DNA of 64,000 nt from Methanococcus voltae. GTDB taxonomy: Archaea > AGJL01 > Methanococci > Methanococcales > Methanococcaceae. The stretch lies in NCBI RefSeq assembly GCF_017875395.1, contig NZ_JAGGMO010000004.1, positions 66,478 through 130,477 on the forward strand. The letters run 5' to 3'. Shown piece after piece: positions 9,426 to 18,993 of this stretch. Below the pieces are notes generated by a model. It was given only the letters and a program-made list of their open reading frames with translations. It did not search any database and was not told the DNA's origin. The position numbers were made by a program, and so were the translations under genes. Within the stretch, counting starts at the first letter, position 1, and every line of letters starts with the position of its first letter.

Positions 9426-10313
9426 ATGCGAAATAACAGTACAAATAATGAAAATATGGATGGAAATAAAAATAAAAATAAAAGTAAGCATCATAAGGGA
9501 TATAAAAAATATTTAAATTTTAAAAAATATAAGAATGATGAAAAATATAGTAAATACCATAGCTATTTTGAAGGATTTGAAGATGCAATGCCGATATCTA
9601 TCGGTTACATACCCATAGCCGTTGCTTTTGGGATATTGGCAAAATCAATAGGGATTCCAGATTATATATGTATATTAATGTCCGTTATTGTATTTGCAGG
9701 GGCTAGTCAGTTTATAGGCGTAAATCTAATTGCATTGGGTTCTTCATCTTTTGAAATAGTAATTACAACGTTTATATTGAATTTAAGGCATTTATTACTA
9801 TCCTCTTCATTATCTCAACAGATGGACTATCAACACAAATCTAGAAAGTTTTTAAGTGCACTATCTTTTGGCATAACAGACGAGTCTTTCGTAGTAGCTT
9901 CGTTAAAAAACACTAAAAATAACAAGAATAATAACCATACGGACGATTCAGGCAATACGGTTCCTAAAAAGTTGTGTCCGGAATACGTATTGTCTTTAAA
10001 TCTAATTGGGTTTATGGCATGGGTTTTCGGAACATTTTTAGGTGTTTTTGTAGCAGAAGGATTGCCTTCGTCAATTCAATCTTGTTTGGGTATCGCACTA
10101 TACGCAATGTTTATTGGTTTATTAATTCCTGCAATTAAAGACTCCAGAAAAGTCCTAAAAATAGTTATAATTGCTTTACTAGTTGGTTCTTTAATCAATA
10201 TGATAAATTCAATGGTTTTATTAAATTATCTATCCGTTGGTTGGATAATTATATTTTCTACATTGATATCTGCGCTAATTAGTGCGTATGCCTTTCCAAA
10301 AAAAGATAAATAG
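9426..10313 (+). CDS. azlC: AzlC-family branched-chain amino acid exporter, large subunit
   Basis: A 295-residue membrane protein. After about 45 hydrophilic Asn/Lys-rich residues unusual for the family comes the AzlC start F-E-G-F-E-D-A-M-P-I-S-I-G-Y-I-P-I-A-V-A-F-G. Hydrophobic helices with F-A-G-A-S-Q-F-I-G and L-N-L-R-H-L-L-L-S-S follow. AzlC works with the small AzlD subunit to export branched-chain amino acids or analogues. Here azlD is not adjacent but lies about 12 kb away at 22.2 kb on the other strand. Another N/K/D insertion sits in a loop near residue 160. Confidence 0.88.
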   Translation: MRNNSTNNENMDGNKNKNKSKHHKGYKKYLNFKKYKNDEKYSKYHSYFEGFEDAMPISIGYIPIAVAFGILAKSIGIPDYICILMSVIVFAGASQFIGVNLIALGSSSFEIVITTFILNLRHLLLSSSLSQQMDYQHKSRKFLSALSFGITDESFVVASLKNTKNNKNNNHTDDSGNTVPKKLCPEYVLSLNLIGFMAWVFGTFLGVFVAEGLPSSIQSCLGIALYAMFIGLLIPAIKDSRKVLKIVIIALLVGSLINMINSMVLLNYLSVGWIIIFSTLISALISAYAFPKKDK

Positions 10314-10406
10314 TCTTTTATAAAATGGAGTAGTATTATTGATAGTATTATGATTATATGTAAAGGTTATATACTCCAAATGACAATATATTAGTGAGGT
10401 GAGTAT

Positions 10407-10814
10407 GTGAATTTTAAAAAACTTGTTACTATCCCCATAATATTATTTTATCTTTGTGTTACATTATCATTTTCGGGATGTATCGGCGGTGACGATGAAG
10501 TCAACATGCCTCAAAATAGCGGTAAACAGTTAAATTTAAAATATTTGGAAGCAAGGATAAATTCAGACGTTCAGGTATCTATTGTAAGCTATAATAACGA
10601 TAAAGAAGAGTTATATATTGCATACAATACAGATAAAACTACAAATGAATCAGTAACTGATGAATTAAATGTGGTTATTGAAGATGTAAGAAATCACATT
10701 GAAAGTAACGGAATTGCATACCCCAAAACGCTTAAATTTGAAATTAATCTTAAAAATAAAAACAATGAAAAAATTATTGTCTCAAAAAATTATAGTGATT
10801 TCTTTAAAAAATAG
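10407..10814 (+). CDS. Putative lipoprotein, unknown function
   Basis: A 135-residue protein whose N-terminus (K-K-L-V-T-I-P-I-I-L-F-Y, hydrophobic core, F-S-G-C-I-G-G) is a lipoprotein signal with the acylated Cys near residue 25. The remainder is an acidic extracytoplasmic domain with no motif I recognise. The start is GTG 10407 with an excellent GAGGTGAG ribosome site. It follows azlC by 93 bases and could be co-transcribed. Confidence 0.7.
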   Translation: MNFKKLVTIPIILFYLCVTLSFSGCIGGDDEVNMPQNSGKQLNLKYLEARINSDVQVSIVSYNNDKEELYIAYNTDKTTNESVTDELNVVIEDVRNHIESNGIAYPKTLKFEINLKNKNNEKIIVSKNYSDFFKK

Positions 10815-10950
10815 ATAATAACCTATAAATAATAAGATACGGACAATAAATCCCCTAATATCAAATTAGTCATTACTTAGAATAGTTGTACTTTCCCCAA
10901 AATATTATTTTTTTACTAATTTTTAATTAATCTTAATTAGTATTCGCTAA

Positions 10951-10990
10951 CATTAATTAGACTTAATTAGACTTAATTAGACTTAATTAG
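10951..10990. repeat. 10-bp tandem repeat, 4 copies
   Basis: Unit acttaattag is repeated three times exactly after one variant copy (cattaattag). The 10-base period equals about one helical turn, so the A/T tracts are in phase. It lies downstream of selD. Confidence 0.85.
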
Positions 10991-11071
10991 TTTTTAATTG
11001 ATTTTTAAATTATCATATAATATATTTCAAAAAAGTTAGATCTCTAAAAATATTACTTAAAATCAGTTGTA

Positions 11072-11116
11072 CAACCAATTAAAAATCCTCCAAAAGGTTA
11101 GGATAAATAATGGTTG
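11072..11116 (-). ncRNA. Hairpin in selD 3' UTR (possible SECIS region)
   Basis: On the selD mRNA strand, CAACCA starts and TGGTTG ends a nested hairpin whose inner arm is ATCCT/AGGAT closed by CC-TTTT-GG. It begins about 10 bases after the selD stop codon. Archaeal SECIS elements lie in the 3' UTR, which fits the position. The conserved GAA/A internal loop is not evident here, so identity is uncertain. Confidence 0.3.
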
Positions 11117-11125
11117 CATGTGCAA

Positions 11126-12220
11126 TTAAACGTTGATTATTTTAAAATCATCAGATAGTTGAGCTTTTCCTTGTTTTATATTATTTAATTGATTATGTTC
11201 ATTATCGGCATTATTATTTTCGTCACTAACGCCTACTTCAACAACTTTGCCCACTTTAAAAGCATAGCAATCGTTGTCTTGGAGTTTTTTAACTAAATCT
11301 TCTGCATATTTTGAATCTACTGAAATTAACAGTCCACCAGCTGTTTCAGCACCCCTGCCAGTCATTAAAGCATGTCCAAACATAGATGCTAATTCATCCG
11401 TACCTTTAATGATTGGTAATGCGTCGATTATAATATCTACACCACTTTGCTCCGCCATTTCTTGAGAGTGTCCCAATATACCAAAACCGGTTACATCAGT
11501 CATTGAATTAGCTATTTTTATACCTAATTCAGCCTCAAGCTCCCTTAATACTAAAAGTGCCTTTCTGTTGGATAAAGTCATTAATTCAACCGCAAAATCA
11601 ACAATTCTGCTAATTTCAGCTTTGTCTAAATCTAGCATATCCAAATATTCGTCAGTGACACGAGATAATGCCATAGCAGTTTGATTCCCCAGAGGTTTTG
11701 TTAAAATAAGGGCACTATTAGGTTTTGCACCAGATTTCATCAAAACGTCTTCTTCTTTGCCTATACCCGTTACAGAACCGCCGATTATAGGCACTGGATT
11801 CAATATGGTGTGACCGCCGATTATAGATGTTTCATTGTCTCTGCAAAAGTCCTGGAAGCCTCTTAGCATTTCCCTTGCGGCTTCGATGGGGAGATTCATA
11901 GGTATTCCCATTATTACTAGTACGCCAATTACATCCGTTAGCCCCATTGCGTAAATGTCGCTCGTAGAGTTACAAGCTGCTATTTTTCCCTGCGTATAAG
12001 GGTCATCTACAATGGGCGTAAATACGTCAACTGTTTTGGCAATTGCCATTCCGTTACGGATTATAACTGAGGAATCATCGCCTAAACCTACTTTAACATT
12101 TTTAATATCTTTTTCATCAACTATACCTTTAACAAGTACTTCAAGCTCAGTATTTGGTAATTTACAAGCTCAACCGTGTAATTCTACCATTTCTGTTAAC
12201 TTAACGTCTTTAAAGCTCAT
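11126..12220 (-). CDS. selD: Selenophosphate synthetase SelD, a selenoprotein (Sec at residue 17)
   Basis: SelD makes selenophosphate from selenide and ATP. Read from ATG 12220, the frame is continuous apart from a TGA at 12170-12172, in the context H-G-(TGA)-A-C-K-L-P. This is residue 17, the catalytic position held by Cys or Sec in SelD proteins. The essential Lys follows at residue 20. After it come V-G-L-G-D-D-S-S-V-I, D-P-Y-T-Q-G-K-I-A-A-C-N and G-G-H-T-I, all typical of SelD. Total length is 364 residues with Sec inserted. An N/D-rich insert near the C-terminus is unusual. Without recoding, a caller would truncate the gene to begin at 12049. It supplies selenium for selenoproteins and for the SelU pair at 52.4-54.0 kb. 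Confidence 0.95.
12170..12172 (-). other. selD: Selenocysteine UGA codon in selD
   Basis: This is the in-frame TGA (read as tca on the plus strand) at codon 17 of selD, the position of the catalytic Cys/Sec in the family. It has conserved coding sequence on both sides and no frame change. Confidence 0.93.
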
Positions 12221-12454
12221 TGTATCATACCCTCGATAATTAATAAATATAATTTTGATGTAATCTAAAATACAAATTAGGTATAATCCTAAATATTTTA
12301 GATATAATTAGATATAATCTAATACAATTATAAAAGATTCTAAATAATATATTGTAAAATTTACTATATAATCGTATTTATCCAAAATATTAGTAATTAA
12401 AGAAATATTTATAATACTAATACCCATTAGGTATTTTAATATATTATAAATTAG

Positions 12455-13039
12455 TTATATAGTTTTCTTTTTATTTTTAGGCTTACAAAGTATTTCTTTT
12501 AATGCAATTTCAAAAAAGTTATTCATATTAGCGGGTTTTATAATCACTGCACAGTCTGAACCCTTACTTGAGCCACCCAATGCAATTATATCCTTTTTAG
12601 TTGATATGTAGCCAGAATCAGCAGCCATAACCGTTACTTCGTATGCTACTTTCAAGCCTTGTCCAAAAGTCCTTAAAGTTTCTGCGATTATTTCCACAGG
12701 ACCGTATCCTCCAAATTTTTTGGAAATACCCCTTTCAACACCGCTCAAAGCGTGCGTAGCTCTTACTACCTTTGCACCCTTACTTTTTAACTCATTTTCT
12801 GTTTCTTCCGTCATTGGGTTAATATCTTCACCAGAAAATCCCTGATGATAAGTTACTGCAACTAAATTTATTTTTCTAGTAATTCCAGAGTTATTTATCA
12901 TATCTATTAACTTTAAAGCTGTTTTACCCGTTGTAGATGCCAATACAATGTCATTAAGGGACTCATCTTCTTTTAACCTATCTATTGCACATTTTAAAGT
13001 TTCTTCCGTATTTTCCACACCTGGTTGTTCAAAATACAT
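12455..13039 (-). CDS. Pyruvate kinase alpha/beta (C-terminal) domain-like protein
   Basis: A stand-alone 194-residue protein resembling the C-terminal regulatory domain of pyruvate kinase. It opens with Y-F-E-Q-P-G-V-E-N-T and has V-L-A-S-T-T-G-K-T-A, V-T-Y-H-Q-G-F and A-L-G-G-S-S-K-G-S-D motifs. No catalytic barrel is present, so it is not a kinase itself. Such free-standing domains are common in methanogens, and their role is not established. A GAGGTG ribosome site precedes the ATG. It is followed by selD on the same strand, but about 230 bases separate the two genes. Confidence 0.75.
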   Translation of the reverse strand: MYFEQPGVENTEETLKCAIDRLKEDESLNDIVLASTTGKTALKLIDMINNSGITRKINLVAVTYHQGFSGEDINPMTEETENELKSKGAKVVRATHALSGVERGISKKFGGYGPVEIIAETLRTFGQGLKVAYEVTVMAADSGYISTKKDIIALGGSSKGSDCAVIIKPANMNNFFEIALKEILCKPKNKKKTI

Positions 13040-13158
13040 TTGATAAACACCTCTATTTTTTAATAGTTTATAGTAAGCTAAATAAGCTAAATAAATTATA
13101 ATACGTTAAATTATCCAAATAAATTATAATATGTATAATAACGTATAATATTTTATAA

Positions 13159-14157
13159 TTATTTGTTAGAATTTAAAACTTTCAATTTTTTTAAGTCATA
13201 TTCCATAAAATCTCTTGCAATTTCTATTTTAATATTTTTGCCATGTACTGTGGACTTTTCCAAATATGTATCAATTTCTGTTTCATATGCTTTAACGGAC
13301 CTATAACGAGCTGATATGTGTGTTATAATCAACTGCTTAACACCGGAAATTTCTGAAATCTTCAAAGCTTCCTCAAAAGTGGAGTGCATAGTTTCTAAGG
13401 CATTTTCTAAAAGTGAACTATCAAAGGTGGCCTCGTGAACTAAAACTTTACAATTTAAATCATTTAAAAATTTTGCAAAATTATAAACTGGTCTAGTATC
13501 TCCTGAATAGGCAAATGACGCACCGTCGGTATTTGATACAAGCACATCCTCAGGCATTATGGTTTTTTTAATGGCTTTTCCATCCTCAAAAACTTCTATT
13601 TCAACACTATTTCCATCTTTTAAATCTTTTAATTTAGAACCTATTTCAATTCCAAATTCTCTAACCTTATTCATATCCATTTTAGGAGCTTTTAATTCCT
13701 TAAATACATATGCAAGTGAAGGCACTGAATGATTAGTCGGATAACAGTATATTTCATAGCCATTACCTGACTTATTGGTTGAAAGTATTTTATTAGGCTT
13801 TAATTCTAACTCTAAAACTTCTATGTCATAACTAATTGAATGATAACCTATTTTTAAAATATATTCAATCATTTCTGCCGTTTTTGGAGGCCCATATATT
13901 TTTAATGGTCTTTTTCTGTTTGATAATGCCATGGATTGTAATAAACCGCCCAATCCTAAAACATGGTCCCCATGCAAATGAGATATGAATATATTATTTA
14001 TTTTCATAGGCGATACATTCGTATTCATCATTTGACGTTGAACATTTTCTCCGCAATCAAATAAAAAATATTCTCCATTATATCTTAAAGCTAATCCTGT
14101 ATGTGCTCTTTCTTTTGTGGGTACTGAAGCACTTGTTCCTAAAAAGGTCAATATCAT
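13159..14157 (-). CDS. rnz: Ribonuclease Z, tRNA 3' processing endonuclease
   Basis: RNase Z removes the 3' trailer of precursor tRNAs. The 332-residue protein starts with F-L-G-T-S-A-S-V-P-T-K-E-R. The metal-binding S-H-L-H-G-D-H motif lies at about residues 59-65 (H60, H62, D64, H65), with Y-S-G-D-T-R-P, H-E-A-T-F and I-T-H-I-S-A-R-Y as the later metal motifs. The length is slightly above the ~305-320 usual for short RNase Z. The insert at residues 185-215 corresponds to the exosite arm region. The ATG is at the far 5' end and the mRNA leader looks short. Confidence 0.95.
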   Translation of the reverse strand: MILTFLGTSASVPTKERAHTGLALRYNGEYFLFDCGENVQRQMMNTNVSPMKINNIFISHLHGDHVLGLGGLLQSMALSNRKRPLKIYGPPKTAEMIEYILKIGYHSISYDIEVLELELKPNKILSTNKSGNGYEIYCYPTNHSVPSLAYVFKELKAPKMDMNKVREFGIEIGSKLKDLKDGNSVEIEVFEDGKAIKKTIMPEDVLVSNTDGASFAYSGDTRPVYNFAKFLNDLNCKVLVHEATFDSSLLENALETMHSTFEEALKISEISGVKQLIITHISARYRSVKAYETEIDTYLEKSTVHGKNIKIEIARDFMEYDLKKLKVLNSNK

Positions 14158-14337
14158 TATATCCCATCAATTACTACAATTATATCGTAGCATATTGTTT
14201 CTTTTTATTTATTATTCTATTTTTTATTATTCTATTTTTCTTTTTATTTTAGTATTGGTTTACATTTATTTAGTATTTTACTTTATTTATTATTATTTAT
14301 TTAGTTATTCATTAAATAATGGTTAATTCTTAATTAT

Positions 14338-14898
14338 TTAATAATCAGCGTAATCTTCAATATTCAATAAACCATCATGTCCAGTTATTATATTCTTACG
14401 TAAATTTTTAATTTTATTTAGGGATTCTGTTGCTAATTCCTTATCTTCATGTACTTTAGGCGGTAAATTTTTAAAAATATTGTTTTTTACAGGTATGGCG
14501 TCACCAGAAACTATATAATCCCCATATATTATCGCAATACTATCCATAGTATGCCCTAGAACTTCCATAATCTTTATTCCATATTTTGAGAGCCCTTCTT
14601 CAAAATCTTTGTAATTATTGTAGGTTATAATTCTCGCATTTTTAAATAACTCGTTATTTTCAATATGGTCGTAATGATGATGAGTATTGATTACATAATC
14701 AATATTTTCAAGTTTTACGCCCAAACTGTTAAATTTATTTATTAAAAACTCCTTTTTATCTTTTGTAGATGTATCAATAACTATTCTAATGGTTTTTCCA
14801 TTTGCCATTCCTTCTATGTATGTTACCGAGGAAGACGCAGAAAGTGGTTTTAAACTAGAAGAATATGTTATATCACCCGTATAAATTAATTTAATCAT
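14338..14898 (-). CDS. Metallo-beta-lactamase fold hydrolase
   Basis: A 186-residue MBL-fold protein. The metal motif T-H-H-H-Y-D-H lies near residue 92, with later ligands in L-G-H-T-M-D-S, S-G-D-A-I and T-G-H-D-G. It is short for the family and has no fused domain. A thioesterase or other hydrolase role is possible, but the substrate cannot be told. GGTGA ribosome site. It is not related closely to the RNase Z next door beyond the fold. Confidence 0.8.
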   Translation of the reverse strand: MIKLIYTGDITYSSSLKPLSASSSVTYIEGMANGKTIRIVIDTSTKDKKEFLINKFNSLGVKLENIDYVINTHHHYDHIENNELFKNARIITYNNYKDFEEGLSKYGIKIMEVLGHTMDSIAIIYGDYIVSGDAIPVKNNIFKNLPPKVHEDKELATESLNKIKNLRKNIITGHDGLLNIEDYADY

Positions 14899-15303
14899 GT
14901 TTCACCAAATAATTATGAAATTTAATAAATAGTATACTTAAAATATTTATCATACTTTAGTACAATTACTAGAATTTACCATAATTTAGTATAATTTAGT
15001 ATACTTTATTATATATTTTTTATTTATATTTATATATAATAACAGCTAATGGTTAATGTACGATTAAAGCATACAATTTTGTTGATTTAATATTTATTTA
15101 TAATTTAATATACGTTACTGTTTTAATTAACATACTTTAAATTATATTTTAAAAGATAGTGAAGAGTATATTCGTATGAGATATTCGGATATACCCAACT
15201 TTATACAAATTAATAATAAAATTAAAGATAAAACTTAAAGATAAAACTTAAAGATAAAACTTAAAGAAAATTAACGATAAGATTTAAAGATAAAGGTGTA
15301 ATC
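14899..15303. other. Divergent promoter region with 13-bp tandem repeat
   Basis: This separates the MBL gene from rlmE. It is AT-rich, with repeated ataatttagtat segments near 14980-15005. Three exact copies of aaagataaaactt (13 bp) run from 15224 to 15262 just before the rlmE ribosome site (aaaggtgtaatc). No RNA gene was seen. Confidence 0.55.
15224..15262. repeat. 13-bp tandem repeat, 3 copies, in the rlmE leader
   Basis: Three contiguous copies of aaagataaaactt, with degenerate copies continuing to about 15295. They lie within the probable 5' untranslated region of rlmE, 40 bases before the start codon. Confidence 0.9.
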
Positions 15304-16179
15304 ATGGGAAAAAAGGATAAAAGATGGGTACTTCAAAGAAAAAGAGATTTCTACTACAATTTGGCTAAAAAAAATCAATATAGGTCAAGAGCCACCTACA
15401 AACTATTTCAATTGAATGAAAAATTCAATTTTATTAAAGAAGACAACGTAGTAATCGACCTAGGTTGCGCACCTGGCGGTTGGCTACAGTCAGCTCGTGA
15501 AATAGTCGGTGAAGAGGGCTTTGTCGTAGGTATCGATCTTCAAAAAGTTAAACCTCTTAATTATGACAACGTCATAGCTATTAAGGGTGATATGACCAAA
15601 GAAGAGATACTTAAGGAAGCAGTATCTCACTTACCAAGAAACCCTGACGTAATAATTTGCGATGCTTCGCCAAACGTTAGTGGAGTTTGGGACGTTGACC
15701 ACACCTGCTCATTGATATTAACTACAATGGCACTTATGACATCTACCAGAGTACTAAAAAAAGGTGGTAACTTCGTAGTTAAAGTATTCCAGGGCGATTT
15801 ATTTAATAAATATACAGATTTAGTCAGTACATACTTTGATAAAGTTATTACTACAAAACCAAAAGCTTCAAGGGGCGAAAGCGCTGAAGTTTATGTTATC
15901 GGTAGAAGATTTAACGGAAAATTATTTGATTTAGAATCAGAACATCCACTTGCTAAGTTATTGAAAAATAGCCTTCAAGAATCAGGCGAAAAGATTACTG
16001 AAATCAAAAAAGAAAGAAAAATTAAAATAAATAGTTCAAAAGGAACTAATACTGTAGAAACAGCTGTAACTGCCGAAGATATTCAAAATGATGAAAAAGA
16101 AAATTTAATAATTAAAAAGGATGAAAAAAATCCTGAATTATTAATAAAACACATCCGAGAGATGAGGAAAAACAAATAA
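15304..16179 (+). CDS. rlmE: RlmE/FtsJ-family rRNA 2'-O-methyltransferase
   Basis: An RrmJ-type enzyme that 2'-O-methylates a uridine in the large-subunit rRNA. The SAM motif [13 protein letters not shown] lies near residues 50-62. The catalytic K-D-K-E tetrad is recognisable: Lys in R-A-T-Y-K-L, Asp in C-D-A-S-P-N-V-S-G, Lys in V-V-K-V-F-Q-G and Glu in S-R-G-E-S-A-E-V-Y. The core ends near residue 215. A Lys/Glu-rich C-terminal tail of about 75 residues follows, longer than in bacterial RlmE (~209 residues), and may bind RNA. Start ATG with aaaggtg. Confidence 0.93.
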   Translation: MGKKDKRWVLQRKRDFYYNLAKKNQYRSRATYKLFQLNEKFNFIKEDNVVIDLGCAPGGWLQSAREIVGEEGFVVGIDLQKVKPLNYDNVIAIKGDMTKEEILKEAVSHLPRNPDVIICDASPNVSGVWDVDHTCSLILTTMALMTSTRVLKKGGNFVVKVFQGDLFNKYTDLVSTYFDKVITTKPKASRGESAEVYVIGRRFNGKLFDLESEHPLAKLLKNSLQESGEKITEIKKERKIKINSSKGTNTVETAVTAEDIQNDEKENLIIKKDEKNPELLIKHIREMRKNK

Positions 16180-16231
16180 TAAATAAATAATAAATAATAA
16201 ATAATAAAAAATATTTCTATTTTTAATTTTA

Positions 16232-16259
16232 TTTAACGTATTTAACGTATTTAACGTAT
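16232..16259. repeat. 9-bp tandem repeat, 3 copies
   Basis: Unit tttaacgta is repeated three times between the convergent rlmE and MATE genes, following a run of aataaataata units. Confidence 0.85.
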
Positions 16260-16315
16260 TCTTTGATTTTTAGATATCCCTGTAATTGCCTATACGATAT
16301 AGCTTTTTTTATATA

Positions 16316-17896
16316 TTATTCGTCTACGTGTTTAATTTCCGACTTATTAAAGGTCTTAGAGTCAAAGAGATGGCGTTTAACAAGTATCAACGAAACAACC
16401 AAAGCAATATACTCTGCGATAGGCATGGCATACCAAATTCCGGTTACTCCATAATATTGAGGCAATATTAGAATTAAAGGTATTAAAAATATTGTAGAAC
16501 GAGACAACATTAAAAATACGGATGTTTTGTACTTGTAAACGGATTGGAAATAAGTTATAGATATCAACGTAACTCCTACGATTATAAAATATATCGAATG
16601 TATTTTTAATCCAAACATGGATGTATTTATGAATAATAAGTCCGAACTATTGAATAAACGTACCAAAAGCTCCGCAAAGATATTTACAATAGCATATATG
16701 ACTAAACCCAGTGCTAAATTTATTAAGGATGCTTTTTTGAAGATTTCTCTTACCCTCTCAATCTTGTCGGCACCGTAATTGTAACTTATAAGTGGTTGAA
16801 CACCTAAAGAAACACCATATATTACGAAAAATGCCAAACCTGATACGTAAGAAACAGTACCGAATGCAGAGACATCTAATGAAGTACCATATGCTAAAAA
16901 TTGTATATTATGAATAAATACCAATAAAGCAAATGCGAACTCCCCTAAAAATCCTGGAAAACCTGCAAATGCTATTTTTTTAACAGTATGGACATTTTTT
17001 AGAGAATCCATTATCTCTTCTTTTTTATTTTTATAATTATTTAATGGTTTATATTTTAAATTATCTTTAATGTTATCTTTAATGTTATCTTTAATGTTAT
17101 CTTTAAAATTATCTGTTATATCTTGTTTATCGTTATTTTTATTATTCTTATCATTATTCTTAGTATTTATATCGTCCTTTACAGAATTAATTGTATTATT
17201 TTTCGTTTTATCAAATTTTTCGAATAATTTTAGCCTTAAATTTGATTTGCCACAAAGAAAATGCTCAAGATATATTATAAAAACTACAGATTGAGACAAT
17301 AACGTGGCAATTGCTGCACCCATAATTCCATAACCTAAGATTGCTATGAATAAGCCATCTAGTATAATATTTAATATGGCGCCCGTAGTCATTGCATACA
17401 TTGCTTTAGTAGGGAATCCATCATTCCTAACCAAGCTGTCGAATGCTACAGTACTCAAGGTTATTATGGCACCATATATGAATATACTAGAGTAATTTAA
17501 AGCCTCTGTAAAGTAAATACCCTTAGCTCCGATAATTTTCAACAAAATTTCAGTTATGGGCATTCCGGTTAACATTATGATTGCTGAAACAATTATCATG
17601 TATAAAAAGGTAGTTGATAGGATTTTTTCGGCTTCGTCTTTATTTTTCATACCTAAATTGATTGAAATTAACGTTGCGCCCCCTAAACCGAACATAATAC
17701 CTATACCATAAATAGATATCAAAAATGGCCAAGCAAAAGCTATACTTGCCAGCCCGTAAGAACCCACGTAATTTCCTACGAAAATACCATCCACTACAGT
17801 GTAAATTCCACTAACCAACATTCCTACGGTAGCAGGAATTGCGTATCTTACGATTAATCGGTTTATACTTTCATTTTCTAGTTTATTATAGTCCAT
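16316..17896 (-). CDS. MATE-family multidrug/sodium antiporter
   Basis: A membrane exporter of about 526 residues with the MATE N-terminal pattern R-Y-A-I-P-A-T-V-G-M-L-V-S-G-I-Y-T-V-V-D-G-I-F-V-G and two bundles of six helices. The cytoplasmic loop between the halves is expanded by about 75 residues of Asn/Lys/Asp repeats (D-N-I-K repeated). This explains a length above the ~450 usual for the family. The start is ATG 17896, four bases after GTGAT; a GTG at 17905 would add three residues. The substrate is unknown. The MerR-family sensor at 4.3 kb could be a regulator, but that is speculation. Confidence 0.9.
   Translation of the reverse strand: MDYNKLENESINRLIVRYAIPATVGMLVSGIYTVVDGIFVGNYVGSYGLASIAFAWPFLISIYGIGIMFGLGGATLISINLGMKNKDEAEKILSTTFLYMIIVSAIIMLTGMPITEILLKIIGAKGIYFTEALNYSSIFIYGAIITLSTVAFDSLVRNDGFPTKAMYAMTTGAILNIILDGLFIAILGYGIMGAAIATLLSQSVVFIIYLEHFLCGKSNLRLKLFEKFDKTKNNTINSVKDDINTKNNDKNNKNNDKQDITDNFKDNIKDNIKDNIKDNLKYKPLNNYKNKKEEIMDSLKNVHTVKKIAFAGFPGFLGEFAFALLVFIHNIQFLAYGTSLDVSAFGTVSYVSGLAFFVIYGVSLGVQPLISYNYGADKIERVREIFKKASLINLALGLVIYAIVNIFAELLVRLFNSSDLLFINTSMFGLKIHSIYFIIVGVTLISITYFQSVYKYKTSVFLMLSRSTIFLIPLILILPQYYGVTGIWYAMPIAEYIALVVSLILVKRHLFDSKTFNKSEIKHVDE
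17061..17115. repeat. 12-bp in-frame repeat in the MATE loop
   Basis: Unit ttatctttaatg is repeated 3 times exactly, then one variant and a partial copy. It encodes D-N-I-K tetrapeptides in the central cytoplasmic loop. Length change by slippage would keep the frame. Confidence 0.92.
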
Positions 17897-18143
17897 ATGA
17901 ATCACTATTTATAAATCATAATTTTATAGTCTATTTTTATAGTCTATTTTTATAGTCTAATTTTGTATAATTGTATAATTGAATATAACGTAAATTAAAT
18001 TTTTTTAATTTATTATCAAATATACATAAATTATGATATATATAATTAAAGAAATATCGAAAAATTGAAATTGATTAGTTTGAAGTTTGAAAAATGATTA
18101 ATTTAAAAAGAAGAATAAAAATTTAAATAAACGAAAATGGATG

Positions 18144-18749
18144 TTAGTAAACTTCCCTGTTGCATACAACTACCAATACATTATCTTGGAAATACTTAAA
18201 TTTAGTTTCAAGTTCTCTTTTGATTTCTTCGGAAATTTCTTCGTATATTGTATAACTAAAATTATCATTATCTGAATCAATGACGTTATTCAAGATTTTG
18301 GAGTTATTTTTGAGATTTTCGGTTTCATTTGAATTCTCGAGATTAATGCTAAGAATACATTTTCCCTGGGTTTCACGGATTCCTTTTTTAATTTTAAAAT
18401 TTAAAGTTCCTCCATATTCTTTAATCGATTCATTCTGTTGGATATAATCGATAACATCTTCCAAAATTGCACTTAAACTTGCGTTACTAAATTTTTTAGG
18501 CGTTAATTTAAATATATAATTGTTTAAATGTAATCGATATAACCCCCACGATAAAACATAATAAAAATCATATATTTTATACTCCAAATACTTATAAAAA
18601 AAAGCAAGTAATACATAATGCAACCCGTGTGCATCTAATTTTTTACAAACTTGTTTAGCTTGATAGTATATATAACGTCGATGTGTTTCTCTTATCATGT
18701 CTAAAAATATTAGGTACAAGACAATTATTTCAATAGCCAATATGTCCAT
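18144..18749 (-). CDS. Hypothetical protein with N-terminal membrane helix
   Basis: 201 residues that I do not recognise. The first ~18 residues (D-I-L-A-I-E-I-I-V-L-Y-L-I-F-L) form one hydrophobic helix. An aromatic-rich region (Y-Y-V-L-L-A-F-F-Y-K-Y-L-E-Y) around 65-95 could hold another. The C-terminal half is soluble, acidic and predicted alpha/beta. The ribosome site is gaggggtaat. It stands alone upstream of nothing obvious, opposite in direction to nothing nearby, with AT-rich spacers on both sides. Confidence 0.6.
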   Translation of the reverse strand: MDILAIEIIVLYLIFLDMIRETHRRYIYYQAKQVCKKLDAHGLHYVLLAFFYKYLEYKIYDFYYVLSWGLYRLHLNNYIFKLTPKKFSNASLSAILEDVIDYIQQNESIKEYGGTLNFKIKKGIRETQGKCILSINLENSNETENLKNNSKILNNVIDSDNDNFSYTIYEEISEEIKRELETKFKYFQDNVLVVVCNREVY

Positions 18750-18993
18750 TTATTACCCCTCACAATCTTAGCGAGTAATGTATACGTTAGATGTATATAA
18801 TTCTTTTAATTATTTAAATATACCATATGAGTCACGGGTTCAAATAAGATTAAAACTAAATTAAAATCAAAATATAAACTTAAACTTAAAGAATCGTAAT
18901 TCAAAGTTATAAAACTTATAAATTTATAAAAATATTAATGTTGGGTATTAATATTAATAATTTAATATTTAATAATTAATATTTAATAAAATA

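Larger units (their letters stand above)
10815..11125. other. Intergenic region holding the selD 3' untranslated region
   Basis: Convergent intergenic DNA between the lipoprotein gene and selD. It carries a 10-bp tandem repeat (acttaattag) at about 10951-10990, a hairpin at 11072-11116, and a small GAA...A hairpin candidate at 10879-10898. It must contain the SECIS element if selD decodes UGA in the archaeal manner. Confidence 0.5.

Noticed and set aside
12050-12217. Frameshift or pseudogene explanation for the 5' part of selD
   Set aside because: The frame is the same on both sides of the TGA and the TGA sits at the exact catalytic Cys/Sec position.
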